DNA of 64,000 nucleotides from Actinophytocola algeriensis (GTDB lineage Bacteria; Actinomycetota; Actinomycetes; Mycobacteriales; Pseudonocardiaceae): the NCBI RefSeq assembly GCF_014203735.1, contig NZ_JACHJQ010000007.1:434001-498000 (forward strand), read 5' to 3'. Shown piece by piece: positions 1 to 7,524 of this stretch (positions within the stretch are counted from its first letter, which is position 1; each line of letters opens with the position of its first letter). A program made the translations under genes and the position numbers. Under the pieces are notes generated by a model. It was not told where the DNA came from. It worked only from the letters and a program-made list of their open reading frames with translations, and ran no database searches.

Positions 1-585
1 CACCGCGCAGGATCAGCCACGAGCACCTTCTGCCTTACCAGGCTCGGCCAAGCCGTGCTGACCGCGCCCGAGGTGCCACCTCGCCGTCGCATGCTCTGGC
101 AGACCAAGCCCTACTTCCAAGATCACATGCTGGCAGTCGCCGAACTCTACGTCGGCCTTGTCGAAGCGTGTCGGGACAAGAATGCCGAACTGCTCGCTTT
201 CGAAGCCGAACCAACCTGCTGGCGTCGGTTTAGTGGCCCTGGTGGTGAGACGTTGATCCTCAAGCCTGATGCGGTGGTGCGCGTCGGCACTGGCGACTTC
301 GAGCTAGCCAGCTTCATCGAGGTCGACCTCGGCACGGAGTCTCTGCCCACCATCCACCGGAAGTGCCAGGTGTATCTGCGCTACTGGCGCTCGGGCCAGG
401 AGCAGCGCGACCACGGCGTCTTCCCGCGGGTCTGGTGGCTGGTGCATGATCTGGCCCGGCTGAAGGCCATCGTCCGGGTGGTTGGGCGACTTCCCAGCGA
501 CGCCCAGCCGCTCTTCGCCATCGCCCTGACCGAGGAAGCCGCTGACCAACTGGTGCAGTTGCCCGCACCAGGAGACACGGCGTGA
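1..585 (+). CDS. replication-relaxation family protein, 5' end outside window
   Basis: The reading frame is open from base 1, so the gene begins upstream; the GTG at 55 is probably internal. The visible part resembles the C-terminal half of Replic_Relax (PF13814) proteins of actinobacterial plasmids and integrative elements: a short winged-helix end (LTRLGQAVL) followed by an alpha/beta domain with KPDAVVRVG, FIEVDLGTES and a conserved YLRYW segment. It matches, motif for motif, the second family member in this window at 57230-58006, but is clearly diverged from it. Members are associated with plasmid replication or transfer; the biochemical activity is poorly defined. The stop codon overlaps the start of the downstream methyltransferase by 4 bases, implying one operon. 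Confidence 0.75.
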   Translation, partial: HRAGSATSTFCLTRLGQAVLTAPEVPPRRRMLWQTKPYFQDHMLAVAELYVGLVEACRDKNAELLAFEAEPTCWRRFSGPGGETLILKPDAVVRVGTGDFELASFIEVDLGTESLPTIHRKCQVYLRYWRSGQEQRDHGVFPRVWWLVHDLARLKAIVRVVGRLPSDAQPLFAIALTEEAADQLVQLPAPGDTA

Positions 586-1628
586 GTGGCTTGCCCCTCG
601 GCCAGATCCTGGTCGGCGACGCCCGCGAGCGGCTGGCCGAGCTGCCGGATGCGTCGGTCGACTGCATCATCACCAGCCCCCCGTACTGGGCGCTCCGGGA
701 CTACGGCCACGCCGAACAGCTCGGTGCCGAAGCCTCGGTCGACGACTGGGTCAGTGCCCTCGTCGAGCTGTGCGACCAGCTGGCGCGGGTGCTGACGCCG
801 ACCGGCAGCCTGTGGCTCAACCTCGGCGACAGCTTCGCTCGACGAGCTCAGGACGGCGCACCGAAGAAGAGCCTGCTGCTCGGACCGTCGCGGGTGGCGC
901 TGCAGTTGCTGAACCGCGGCTGGCTACTGCGCAACCAGGTCATCTGGCACAAGCCGAACGCCATGCCCTCGTCAGTCAGCGATCGCCTGACCACCACCTA
1001 CGAGGTCGTCTACTTCCTGACTCGCCAGCCTCACTACTTCTTCGACCTCGACGCCATCCGACGTCCGAGCAGATCGCAGGCGCGGCCATTTGATCGACGC
1101 CCGGCCAGCTACCCACCGCGCTCGGCCGTACCGAGTCTCGGCAGGGGCCGGGCACCACGAGTCAATCTCAACCGCGGACTGGCGGGGATGAAGGCAGCGG
1201 GCCTAAGCAGCCATCCACTCGGCAAGAATCCCGGCGACGTCTGGGCCATCGGCACCGGCCGCTACACCGGGGCCCACTTCGCCACCTTCCCGTTGGAGCT
1301 GGTACGACGACCACTGCTGGCTACCTGTCCTGAGCTGGTCTGCGCCAACTGCAGTCGACCCTGGACACGACCAACCCAGCCAGCTCACGAGCGGCACCTG
1401 CCGCGGGCACCGCTGCAGGCCGACTGCCGCTGCCGGGCTCTGGCCCGGCGCGGCATCGTGCTCGACCCGTTCATGGGCGCGGGCACGGTTGCGCTGGCAG
1501 CCGAGCAACACGGCCGCGACTGGCTCGGCTGCGAACTGAACCCCGTCTACGCCGAGCTGGCTCGCCAACGGCTGGCCGACTGGCGGTCGACCACTACGCC
1601 GCAACACCAACCATCAGTAACGACATAG
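582..1628 (+). CDS. beta-class site-specific DNA methyltransferase
   Basis: SAM-dependent DNA methyltransferase of 348 aa. The catalytic motif IV TSPPYW (residues 31-36) precedes the SAM-binding motif FMGAGT (about 297-302), the order of the beta class; SPPY favours N4-cytosine methylation, though N6-adenine cannot be excluded. A cysteine group between them (CPELVCANC, then CRC) could hold a structural zinc. The GTG start overlaps the upstream stop in a GTGA arrangement. No restriction endonuclease gene is adjacent, so it looks like a solitary methyltransferase, perhaps masking the element from host restriction. The ArdA-like gene immediately downstream fits that anti-restriction role. Confidence 0.88.
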   Translation: MSGLPLGQILVGDARERLAELPDASVDCIITSPPYWALRDYGHAEQLGAEASVDDWVSALVELCDQLARVLTPTGSLWLNLGDSFARRAQDGAPKKSLLLGPSRVALQLLNRGWLLRNQVIWHKPNAMPSSVSDRLTTTYEVVYFLTRQPHYFFDLDAIRRPSRSQARPFDRRPASYPPRSAVPSLGRGRAPRVNLNRGLAGMKAAGLSSHPLGKNPGDVWAIGTGRYTGAHFATFPLELVRRPLLATCPELVCANCSRPWTRPTQPAHERHLPRAPLQADCRCRALARRGIVLDPFMGAGTVALAAEQHGRDWLGCELNPVYAELARQRLADWRSTTTPQHQPSVTT

Positions 1629-1648
1629 CGAAAGGAGGAAATAGCGCT

Positions 1649-2719
1649 ATGGAACGACAGACACATCAACCAGAAGGAGGGACACATACCCCAGCCGTCA
1701 ACAGCTACGGCACCGACGACCCCGAGGCCCAGGCGCACATCGAGCACGCCCGGGTCGAGGCGGCTCGAGAACGGAAGCGCGACCGGTTGACGCTCGAACG
1801 GCTGGTCGAACTCGGCCTGAACCCCGACGACGCCGAGGTGCTTATCGAGTTCGACCACGCCATGAACGAGGCGAGAACTGAGGGCGAGCACTTCCGCGCC
1901 ACCAGCCTGGACGACACCCGCCGCGACCTGGCGGAGCTGCTGGCGCTGCGCAGCCACCCGCGTGGCGACGTCGCCCTGGCCGACTTCGCCGCTGACCTGC
2001 GCAAGGACATCGGCAACGGCCGACTCGTGAATGCGGTGCCGTCGTCGATCGCCAGCTACCAGGCCGCCGGCCTCAACCGGCGCGACGCCCTGACGGTGGC
2101 CGACTTCGAGTACTACCTGCGCTACAAGCTGGCGAGCGCCGGGGATCCGGCTGCCAGCCTGGGGATCGAACGCGCCGAACGGCCGCCGAAGCCCGCACCG
2201 CGCGTCTACGTCATCGACCACCGGACGGACAACAGCCAGGAGCCGACTGGCCAGTGGGTTGACGTTAACCAAGCCGCTGACGAGCTCGAGGCGGCCATCG
2301 CCGAGGCGTTTGGCCGCCAACCCGAGGACGGTGCGATCGACTGGTCGGTCACTCACGCCCAAGGCTTCGCCGGGATCGATCTCTTCGGCAGCAGCGACAG
2401 CCAACTCGTCGCGACGATCGGTCAAGGCGTCGCCGAACACGGAGATGCCTTCGCCGCCTGGGTCGAGCTGCACGGCATTGGTGACGCCGACTTGCTCGGC
2501 CGCTTCAACGACTTCTACATCGGCAGCTACCAGAGCAAACGCGACTGGGCCGAGTCGATCGCCGCCGACCTGGAGTGGCTGGAACACCTCGATCGCGTCG
2601 TCGAGCCGACGCTGCGACCGTACGTGCGCATCGACTACGACCAGGTCGTCCGTGACACCAGCGGCTCCTGGGACCTCATCACCGGCGCCGACGGTCGGCT
2701 CTACGTCTTCCTCCGCTGA
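1649..2719 (+). CDS. ardA: ArdA-type antirestriction protein with long N-terminal region
   Basis: The C-terminal 171 residues (about 186-356) follow the ArdA pattern (PF07275): VYVIDHRTDN at the domain start, a QWVDV strand, WSVTHAQGF, then YIGSYQS and a final GRLYVFLR. ArdA proteins mimic B-form DNA and block type I restriction enzymes when a mobile element enters a new host. This part is rich in Asp and Glu, as expected. The 185 N-terminal residues are extra compared with classical ArdA (about 165-170 aa), are charged and mostly helical, and I do not recognise them. The ribosome site AAAGGAGG ends about 11 bases before the ATG at 1649. It sits between an orphan methyltransferase and a ribbon-helix-helix gene. 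Confidence 0.8.
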   Translation: MERQTHQPEGGTHTPAVNSYGTDDPEAQAHIEHARVEAARERKRDRLTLERLVELGLNPDDAEVLIEFDHAMNEARTEGEHFRATSLDDTRRDLAELLALRSHPRGDVALADFAADLRKDIGNGRLVNAVPSSIASYQAAGLNRRDALTVADFEYYLRYKLASAGDPAASLGIERAERPPKPAPRVYVIDHRTDNSQEPTGQWVDVNQAADELEAAIAEAFGRQPEDGAIDWSVTHAQGFAGIDLFGSSDSQLVATIGQGVAEHGDAFAAWVELHGIGDADLLGRFNDFYIGSYQSKRDWAESIAADLEWLEHLDRVVEPTLRPYVRIDYDQVVRDTSGSWDLITGADGRLYVFLR

Positions 2720-2732
2720 TCTCCGCTCCCCC

Positions 2733-2785
2733 GCCACCGCCTCGGTGGCCTGTGGCTGCTCATCTCCCGTCCGCGCCGCGCGGAC
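2733..2785 (+). terminator. two tandem hairpins after the ardA-like gene
   Basis: Two perfect 7-bp stems lie between the ardA-like stop and the next gene: GCCACCG-cct-CGGTGGC (2733-2749) and GTCCGCG-ccg-CGCGGAC (2769-2785). Neither has a T-run, so this may be a weak terminator or an mRNA-stability element. Confidence 0.45.
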
Positions 2786-2825
2786 ATGGGCGGTCACACC
2801 ACACCGAGGAAGGAGCTGGTCACCT

Positions 2826-3143
2826 ATGACCGAGCCACGAAACGGCGGCGTCAAGACGCTCGGCGTCAAGCTGCCGGATGCCTTGCACGCCCAGTTCTCA
2901 CTGGTCGCACAGCTCGACGACGACTCGCTCGGCGAGGCCGTCGTGCGGGCTGTCGACCTTTACGTCCAAACCAAGCGGGCCGAGAGCGACTTCGCCGAAC
3001 GGGCGAAGCGGGCACTCGATGAGATCGAGAAGGAAGCCGCCGCTCGCCGCGGCGCCATCCAGGGCCTGTTCGGTGGCGAGGACGTGCCAACGCCGAGCAA
3101 GCCGGCACCGGCGCGCAGCCGCAAGCCGAGCGGCGAGAGCTGA
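2826..3143 (+). CDS. ribbon-helix-helix (CopG-like) DNA-binding protein
   Basis: Small basic/acidic protein of 105 aa. Residues about 8-50 have the RHH pattern: a short beta strand (VKTLGVKLPDAL) followed by two helices with GEAVVRAVDLYV. The rest is a charged helix and a Pro/Lys/Arg-rich tail. RHH proteins on mobile elements usually repress their own promoter or act in partition or relaxosome assembly. The ATG at 2826 was chosen because AAGGAG (2810-2815) lies at the right distance; the frame stays open far upstream but overlaps the ardA-like gene. Precise role unknown. Confidence 0.7.
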   Translation: MTEPRNGGVKTLGVKLPDALHAQFSLVAQLDDDSLGEAVVRAVDLYVQTKRAESDFAERAKRALDEIEKEAAARRGAIQGLFGGEDVPTPSKPAPARSRKPSGES

Positions 3144-3173
3144 CGTCGGGCAACACCCCATCCACCTCGAAGG

Positions 3174-3208
3174 GTGGGCGGGCAGCAGCAGTCGCTGCTC
3201 CCGCCCAC
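3174..3208 (+). terminator. strong GC hairpin upstream of the excisionase gene
   Basis: GTGGGCGGG (3174-3182) pairs perfectly with CCCGCCCAC (3200-3208), with an inner AGCAG/CTGCT stem. It separates the methyltransferase-ArdA-RHH block from the xis-int block. No poly-T follows. Confidence 0.55.
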
Positions 3209-3261
3209 CACAAACCACTATTAACAAAAATGCCTCATCGAGGTATAACAGAAAGGAAGGA

Positions 3262-3492
3262 ATGCATTTGAAGCAAGCAAATATCCCACCAGTCGAGTCG
3301 ACAAACAAGCCGGATGACTCCGAGCTGTTGACAGTCGACGAAGCTTGCCAGAAGCTGCGCATCAGCCGATGGTCGTTCTACCAGTTAGTGAACCGACGCG
3401 AGCTGGTGACCATTCAGGTTGGCCGACGCCGACTTGTCCCCAAAGCTGCCATAACGGCGTTCATTGAGCGACGCCTGGAGGCCACTGCCTAA
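3262..3492 (+). CDS. excisionase-like helix-turn-helix protein
   Basis: A 76-aa protein with an excisionase/MerR-type winged-helix DNA-binding domain: LLTVDEACQKLRISRWSFYQL followed by the wing, ending with VGRRRLVPKAAITAFI. Such proteins bend attachment-site DNA and direct the integrase toward excision. The ATG at 3262 is preceded by GAAAGGAAGG (3251-3260). The stop codon at 3490-3492 directly abuts the integrase ATG at 3493, the standard xis-int coupling in actinobacterial integrative elements. The leader before it (about 3209-3250) is AT-rich. Confidence 0.85.
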   Translation: MHLKQANIPPVESTNKPDDSELLTVDEACQKLRISRWSFYQLVNRRELVTIQVGRRRLVPKAAITAFIERRLEATA

Positions 3493-4920
3493 ATGGCTCG
3501 CCGTCGCAGCAACGGCGAGGGCTCGATCTACCGTCGCAAGGACGGGCGGTGGGAAGGGGCAGTTTATGTCCTGACGACGGGCGGCATCAAGAAGCGGGTC
3601 AGCTACTACGGACGCACTCGCAACGAGGTACAGCGCAAGCTGCGGGACGCCCAACATCAGGCAGATCAAGGCGTTCCGTTTCCTGAGCGCAACTGGCGAC
3701 TCGATGACTACCTCGACTACTGGCTTGAGCATGTCGTCCGCCCCAACCTGCGACCAGCCACCTACGCCCGCTATGCCGTGACCGTCCGGCTCTATCTCAA
3801 GCCCGGCCTCGGCACACGGATGCTGACACAGCTGACGGTCCCGATCGTGCAGACCTACCTGAACGCTCAGCACCAGGCTGGCAGCTCGGTCCGCAACCTC
3901 TACATCATCCGCGAGACCCTCAGCTCGGCCCTGACCTGCGCCATGCGCGAAGAACTGCTAACCCGGAACGTCGCCCGGCTCGTCAGGCTGCCCACTTACT
4001 ACCGGCCGAAGATTCAGCCTTGGACTCCGGACGAGGCGGCTCGCTTCTTGACCGGCGCCCGCACCGACCCACTGTTCCCCGCTTTCCTGGTCATGGTCAT
4101 CTATGGCCTGCGAGTCGGCGAAGCCCTCGGCCTGCGCTGGGGTGATGTCGATGAGGCTGCTGGCGTCATCCGTGTCCGCCAGCAGCTACAACGCGTGCTC
4201 GGCAATCTTCGTCAAGCGCCCGTCAAGACCGAGTCTGGCCAACGCGACCTGCCCCTGCTCGACGTGGTGCAACGCGTCCTGGCGCGCCACCGGACAACCG
4301 CAGCCGGTCACTGCAGCCCGGATGACCTCGTGTTCACCACCAGCACCGGCCGACCGATCGAACCGCGGAACCTGACCCGGTCCTTCAAGCGGCTCTGCCA
4401 GCAGCACCAGGTGCGCGTCACTCGCGTGCACGACATCCGTCACGCCACGGCGACAATGCTGAAAAACTTCGGTGTGCCAGTTCGCGATGCCCAGCTCATC
4501 CTTGGCCACTCCAACGTCTCGACCACTCAGGAGGTCTACCAGCACGCCGATGTTGCTGGTCAACGCCGGTCACTGCGTCGTGTGGAGTCAGTCTTCGCCC
4601 GCGCCTTGCAGCCAAACGAAAATGACGGCGACGCTGGGGAGCGTTGCCGTCAAGATCGCGTACTTAGCCGTCAAATTCGAGCGTCAAGTCTATGGTCTAA
4701 ATTGAGATTACCTCTGATAAGTATGGAGCCGACAGAGGGATTCGAACCCACGACCCACGGTTTACAAAGCGCCCTGGAAGATGGAAGGCGCTCGTTTGCA
4801 ACGCGCGCTCAATCTGTTCGACTGTACGCTAAGGCACGTATGTCCTTGTGGCTATTGGGTGTCGCTGCCGTCAGTTTAGCCGTCAAATCGGAACATGACC
4901 AACGGCTTCCGAGTACGTGA
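3493..4920 (+). CDS. int: tyrosine recombinase / integrase
   Basis: Site-specific recombinase of 475 aa. An arm-binding N-terminus (residues 1-65) and a SAM-like core-binding domain (about 70-165) precede the catalytic domain with the full tyrosine-recombinase set: R207 in GLRVGEAL, K245, H313 and R316 in HDIRH, H339 in ILGHS and nucleophile Y349 in VYQHAD. The catalytic part ends near residue 375; the following 100 residues are a read-through of the attachment region, where the reverse strand of a tRNA 3' end is translated as MEPTEGFEPTTHG. The C-terminal tail would therefore change with integration state. It starts directly after the xis stop. Expected to integrate the element at a tRNA-Thr gene. 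Confidence 0.93.
   Translation: MARRRSNGEGSIYRRKDGRWEGAVYVLTTGGIKKRVSYYGRTRNEVQRKLRDAQHQADQGVPFPERNWRLDDYLDYWLEHVVRPNLRPATYARYAVTVRLYLKPGLGTRMLTQLTVPIVQTYLNAQHQAGSSVRNLYIIRETLSSALTCAMREELLTRNVARLVRLPTYYRPKIQPWTPDEAARFLTGARTDPLFPAFLVMVIYGLRVGEALGLRWGDVDEAAGVIRVRQQLQRVLGNLRQAPVKTESGQRDLPLLDVVQRVLARHRTTAAGHCSPDDLVFTTSTGRPIEPRNLTRSFKRLCQQHQVRVTRVHDIRHATATMLKNFGVPVRDAQLILGHSNVSTTQEVYQHADVAGQRRSLRRVESVFARALQPNENDGDAGERCRQDRVLSRQIRASSLWSKLRLPLISMEPTEGFEPTTHGLQSALEDGRRSFATRAQSVRLYAKARMSLWLLGVAAVSLAVKSEHDQRLPST
4644..4679 (+). repeat. left pair of putative integrase arm-type repeats
   Basis: Two copies of a GCCGTCAA motif in the same orientation: TTGCCGTCAAGAT (4644-4656) and TTAGCCGTCAAATTCG (4664-4679); a shorter GCGTCAAG follows at 4681. 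They lie inside the 3' part of the int gene, just before the tRNA-derived core. Position and spacing suit arm-type integrase or excisionase sites; this is inference. Confidence 0.5.
4724..4768 (-). other. attachment-site core: 3' end of a tRNA-Thr(TGT) gene
   Basis: Read on the minus strand, the 45 bp run from the anticodon loop (TTTGTAA, anticodon TGT) through the variable loop and T arm (GGTTCGAATCC) to the acceptor end GTCGGCTCCA. The 5' half of a tRNA does not follow: the bases beyond (from 4769) do not pair with the anticodon stem. One T-stem pair is a mismatch (T50/T64). This is not a complete tRNA but the tRNA-identity segment that such elements carry in attP or at the att end distal to the tRNA gene. 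It overlaps codons about 411-426 of int. Confidence 0.8.
4865..4891 (+). repeat. right pair of putative integrase arm-type repeats
   Basis: CTGCCGTCAG (4865-4874) and TTAGCCGTCAAATCGG (4876-4891) repeat, in the same orientation, the motifs found at 4644-4679 on the other side of the tRNA-derived core. In an ordinary attL or attR junction one side would be chromosome and should lack these sites, so their presence on both sides argues for an attP-like configuration. Confidence 0.5.
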
Positions 4921-5014
4921 GGATTTCCGCCGACTACCCCCATTATCCATGGTTGCACGAGATAGTCAATATTTGTACCCGACAGAGTCCGCAGTTGATA
5001 TCGACTCATTCTTG

Positions 5015-5779
5015 TTATACAACAAGGGTTCCATTCGGCCACACCCGCTCATCAAACCAGTTGGCAAACTCCTGAGCCACCTCCGGCTGATCCTCGAATA
5101 CGAGGCCGGCCATGAGCCCATGAGCACCTCGCATCGATGGAAACGCGATGTGCACGTGCTTCTGGTCGATAATCAAGATGTCAAAACCGAGTGGCGTCTC
5201 TTGGCCGATAGCTTTGAGGGTTACCAACTCGCTCAGGCCGGCAGTCGCGTAAGCATCTAGCTTTTCAGCCGTGTTTCGCTTCAGCGACGCAATGTCAAAG
5301 TTGTCTTTATTGAAGACGATTACGGCATCAAACCGTGCAGGAGCGCCCGCCTCATTCAGTTCCCGGAGTCGTCGCGCAACAGTTTGACTAAACGACATCG
5401 GAGCCTTATTGGGCTCACCAACAATAACAGAACGTATCCGCCGCGTGGTCGAATTCACAAGCCTCGTGCCATCAGCGTATATCGCCGACGCGCCATCGAG
5501 TCGTCTTACCGGCGATGATTGAGAAAGGCGCTGCTCGATACTTTCCAGATTATGTGCCACTTGCCGCAACGATTCAGTTTGTCGCCACCTAACTGCCAGA
5601 TACTCCACACCGAGGCTCGTGGCGATCAGCGCGAGGATAAGCAGCGCAACATCGTCCGGAGACTTGTTGAAGACCGCTCGATAGTTGACACCGAATAGAT
5701 CCATAATAGATATGGCGATACCGATTAGGCCAACTAGAAGGATCATTGCGGCCGCGATAATTGCGGGTATGCGCCTCAT
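5015..5779 (-). CDS. two-TM membrane protein with cytoplasmic alpha/beta domain
   Basis: 254 aa, not recognised. Two hydrophobic helices near the N-terminus (about residues 8-28 and 44-62) are followed by a short coiled coil (QVAHNLESIEQRL) and a soluble alpha/beta domain of about 165 residues. That domain has alternating strands such as FDAVIVFNK, FDILIIDQKHVHIAFP and GLVFEDQ, resembling the layout of phospholipase-D-like domains but without any HKD motif. The gene is AT-richer than its neighbours, suggesting separate acquisition. It begins the region beyond the attachment site and points toward int. Function unknown; a membrane-tethered sensor or effector is only a guess. Confidence 0.65.
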   Translation of the reverse strand: MRRIPAIIAAAMILLVGLIGIAISIMDLFGVNYRAVFNKSPDDVALLILALIATSLGVEYLAVRWRQTESLRQVAHNLESIEQRLSQSSPVRRLDGASAIYADGTRLVNSTTRRIRSVIVGEPNKAPMSFSQTVARRLRELNEAGAPARFDAVIVFNKDNFDIASLKRNTAEKLDAYATAGLSELVTLKAIGQETPLGFDILIIDQKHVHIAFPSMRGAHGLMAGLVFEDQPEVAQEFANWFDERVWPNGTLVV

Positions 5780-6006
5780 ACAGTTATCGCCTTCCAGAGA
5801 CCCTAGCCCTAGTCCATGTGTTCAACGTGCCGCCGCCTTAAAGTCGTCGCTTGCGCGCGATTCGTTACTAGCTGGCTTGCCACAAAACAATAAGTGACCT
5901 CTCCATCTGAACCAGACCGCACGCCTCTGCAGGGGCCACCGGCCTGGTTCGGATACAGGGCCGCCAACCAGGCATCAGCTAGAAGGCCCTTGGAAGCGAG
6001 CGGCAC

Positions 6007-6867
6007 GTGATCACTGCCATCGTCATCCCAGTTGAACTGGATCAGCCGATCCGACAGCAGCAACTCAACCAGCACGACCTCGACGCCTACCGGCAGCTCG
6101 TCGGTGGCCACCTCGAACTGGTGCACTTCGTCCGACCGCCAGCCGGCATGTACATCAACGACGAGGGCAAGCTCGACGGGCTGCCCCTCAACCATCGCGC
6201 CACGGCACTCCTGTGGGCGCACAACAGCGCCTTCCGGAACCGTGACGTCATCGTGGGACCAGCCTTCGTTGTCGGGCCTGCCGACCGCCGTGGCGATGAC
6301 ACCTCCGCCCCGACCGACCTGGTCGAACTGCTGTTCAGCACCGAGCGCTACCGCGCCCAGGTGCAGACTGGCGACTCCAGCAACTGGTACGGCAACGAGC
6401 TGGTCTTCACCGACTGGCTCGCGGCCTACCAGTACGTACTCGACCTGGCCGACCGCTGGACCTTGGTTCAGGAGGTTCGAATCATCCCGAAGCCGGATGA
6501 TGCAATGCTCGACCAGTGGTACGAGATCGGCCGCGGGAACTTGTGGATCAGGCACGCCGACGATCCGCCGTTCACCATGGCCAGCTTCTCCGGCTGCCAG
6601 TCCATCGACGAGCTGGAGGAGCGCCTCGGCTACACCAACTGGTCACTGGGCACAGCGTTCTACTACCGCAACCTGTGCTTCATCAACCAGGTTGATGGTG
6701 GCGATGAGTGGCTGGCGATCAAGACGTTCTGGGATGACGGCAGGCCGAACAGCCTCGCCTTCGAGAGCATCACGTTCGCCCGATACATCGAGGAAGGCAG
6801 GCTCAAGGACCTGATCGAACGGCTCTTGAAGGCCAGTAAGGAAGACTGCCGGCGGTTGACGTACTGA
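6007..6867 (+). CDS. DUF3846 domain-containing protein
   Basis: 286 aa with a GTG start. The first 90 or so residues match the DUF3846 pattern of phage and plasmid proteins: a VGGHLELV strand, MYINDEGKLDGLPLNHRAT, then DVIVGPAFVVG. The remaining 190 residues are a second soluble domain that I do not recognise, with many Trp and Tyr and repeated Asp/Glu. No membrane segment or signal. DUF3846 proteins have no established function but are common on conjugative elements. A degraded copy of the same domain lies at 33361-33759 in this window. It stands alone between divergently oriented neighbours. Confidence 0.7.
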   Translation: MITAIVIPVELDQPIRQQQLNQHDLDAYRQLVGGHLELVHFVRPPAGMYINDEGKLDGLPLNHRATALLWAHNSAFRNRDVIVGPAFVVGPADRRGDDTSAPTDLVELLFSTERYRAQVQTGDSSNWYGNELVFTDWLAAYQYVLDLADRWTLVQEVRIIPKPDDAMLDQWYEIGRGNLWIRHADDPPFTMASFSGCQSIDELEERLGYTNWSLGTAFYYRNLCFINQVDGGDEWLAIKTFWDDGRPNSLAFESITFARYIEEGRLKDLIERLLKASKEDCRRLTY

Positions 6868-7093
6868 CCGCTCGCTCACGTACCCGCCGTCATTGAGCAT
6901 TGCTCGGGCGGCGGGTACAAGTGACACAGCAAGGTCCTGATCTTTCAGGCTCGTCGCTTTGCTGCGTGCACGGCCGCGTAAGTTATCGAGCTACCTGGGA
7001 CCCCTGGGTAATGACAAATGCGCGCACCTACGGCCATCCTTGTCGCCCTGAACATGCTTGCAATTAAGCGCGCGCCGCGTTATATATAGATAT

Positions 7094-7432
7094 ATGAGCA
7101 CTTACACATTCACTAAGATTGAACACAATAGTAACACAAAGCAAGTCTTGAACGACGGGATGGTTTCACTGTCGAAGACGGGAAGAATTGGCCTTGGAAG
7201 ACGTTTTGTCGAACAGCATGGCGTGAGCACCGACTCTCGCGCCGACCTGTACTGGGACGACAAAATAATTTGCAGCCGACATGCAATCGCAGTTAACACG
7301 GGTAAGGGGATTGATCGATACGTTTCCACGAAGCGCAGGAGTGCGCACGAGCAACCCTGCCACGTCCGCGACGCGCAGACCAGGCGTTGCGCTTCCCCTG
7401 GCTCAGTTCCGCCAGAAGGCCTTCAGGGCTAA
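7094..7432 (+). CDS. small AbrB-like protein, possibly frameshifted at its 3' end
   Basis: Starts at an ATG embedded in an AT-rich stretch (TATATATAGATATATG), probably a near-leaderless transcript. Residues about 25-60 resemble a SpoVT/AbrB swapped-hairpin: MVSLSKTGRIGLGRRF, then ADLYWDDKIICS. AbrB-like domains act as antitoxins or transition-state regulators. The last 40 residues look like non-coding sequence, and another frame (7330-7493) reads ALPLAQFRQKAFRAN and ends in NIEYETNQP, so a frameshift near 7330 is possible. The segment is strikingly AT-richer than its surroundings. No toxin partner is evident next to it. Confidence 0.4.
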   Translation: MSTYTFTKIEHNSNTKQVLNDGMVSLSKTGRIGLGRRFVEQHGVSTDSRADLYWDDKIICSRHAIAVNTGKGIDRYVSTKRRSAHEQPCHVRDAQTRRCASPGSVPPEGLQG

Positions 7433-7524
7433 CACGCCCCTGGCTGCCAACCTCCCGGCGATCAACATCGAGTACGAAACCAACCAACCCTGACCCACCG
7501 ATTACATCCTCTACACCGACAGAC

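Noticed and set aside
2259-2825. upstream extension of the ribbon-helix-helix gene
   Set aside because: It lies within the ardA-like gene in another frame and has shadow composition; the ATG at 2826 has its own ribosome site.
4724-4800. complete tRNA-Thr gene
   Set aside because: Only the 3' part from the anticodon loop onward is present; the anticodon stem and D arm cannot be formed with the sequence beyond 4769.
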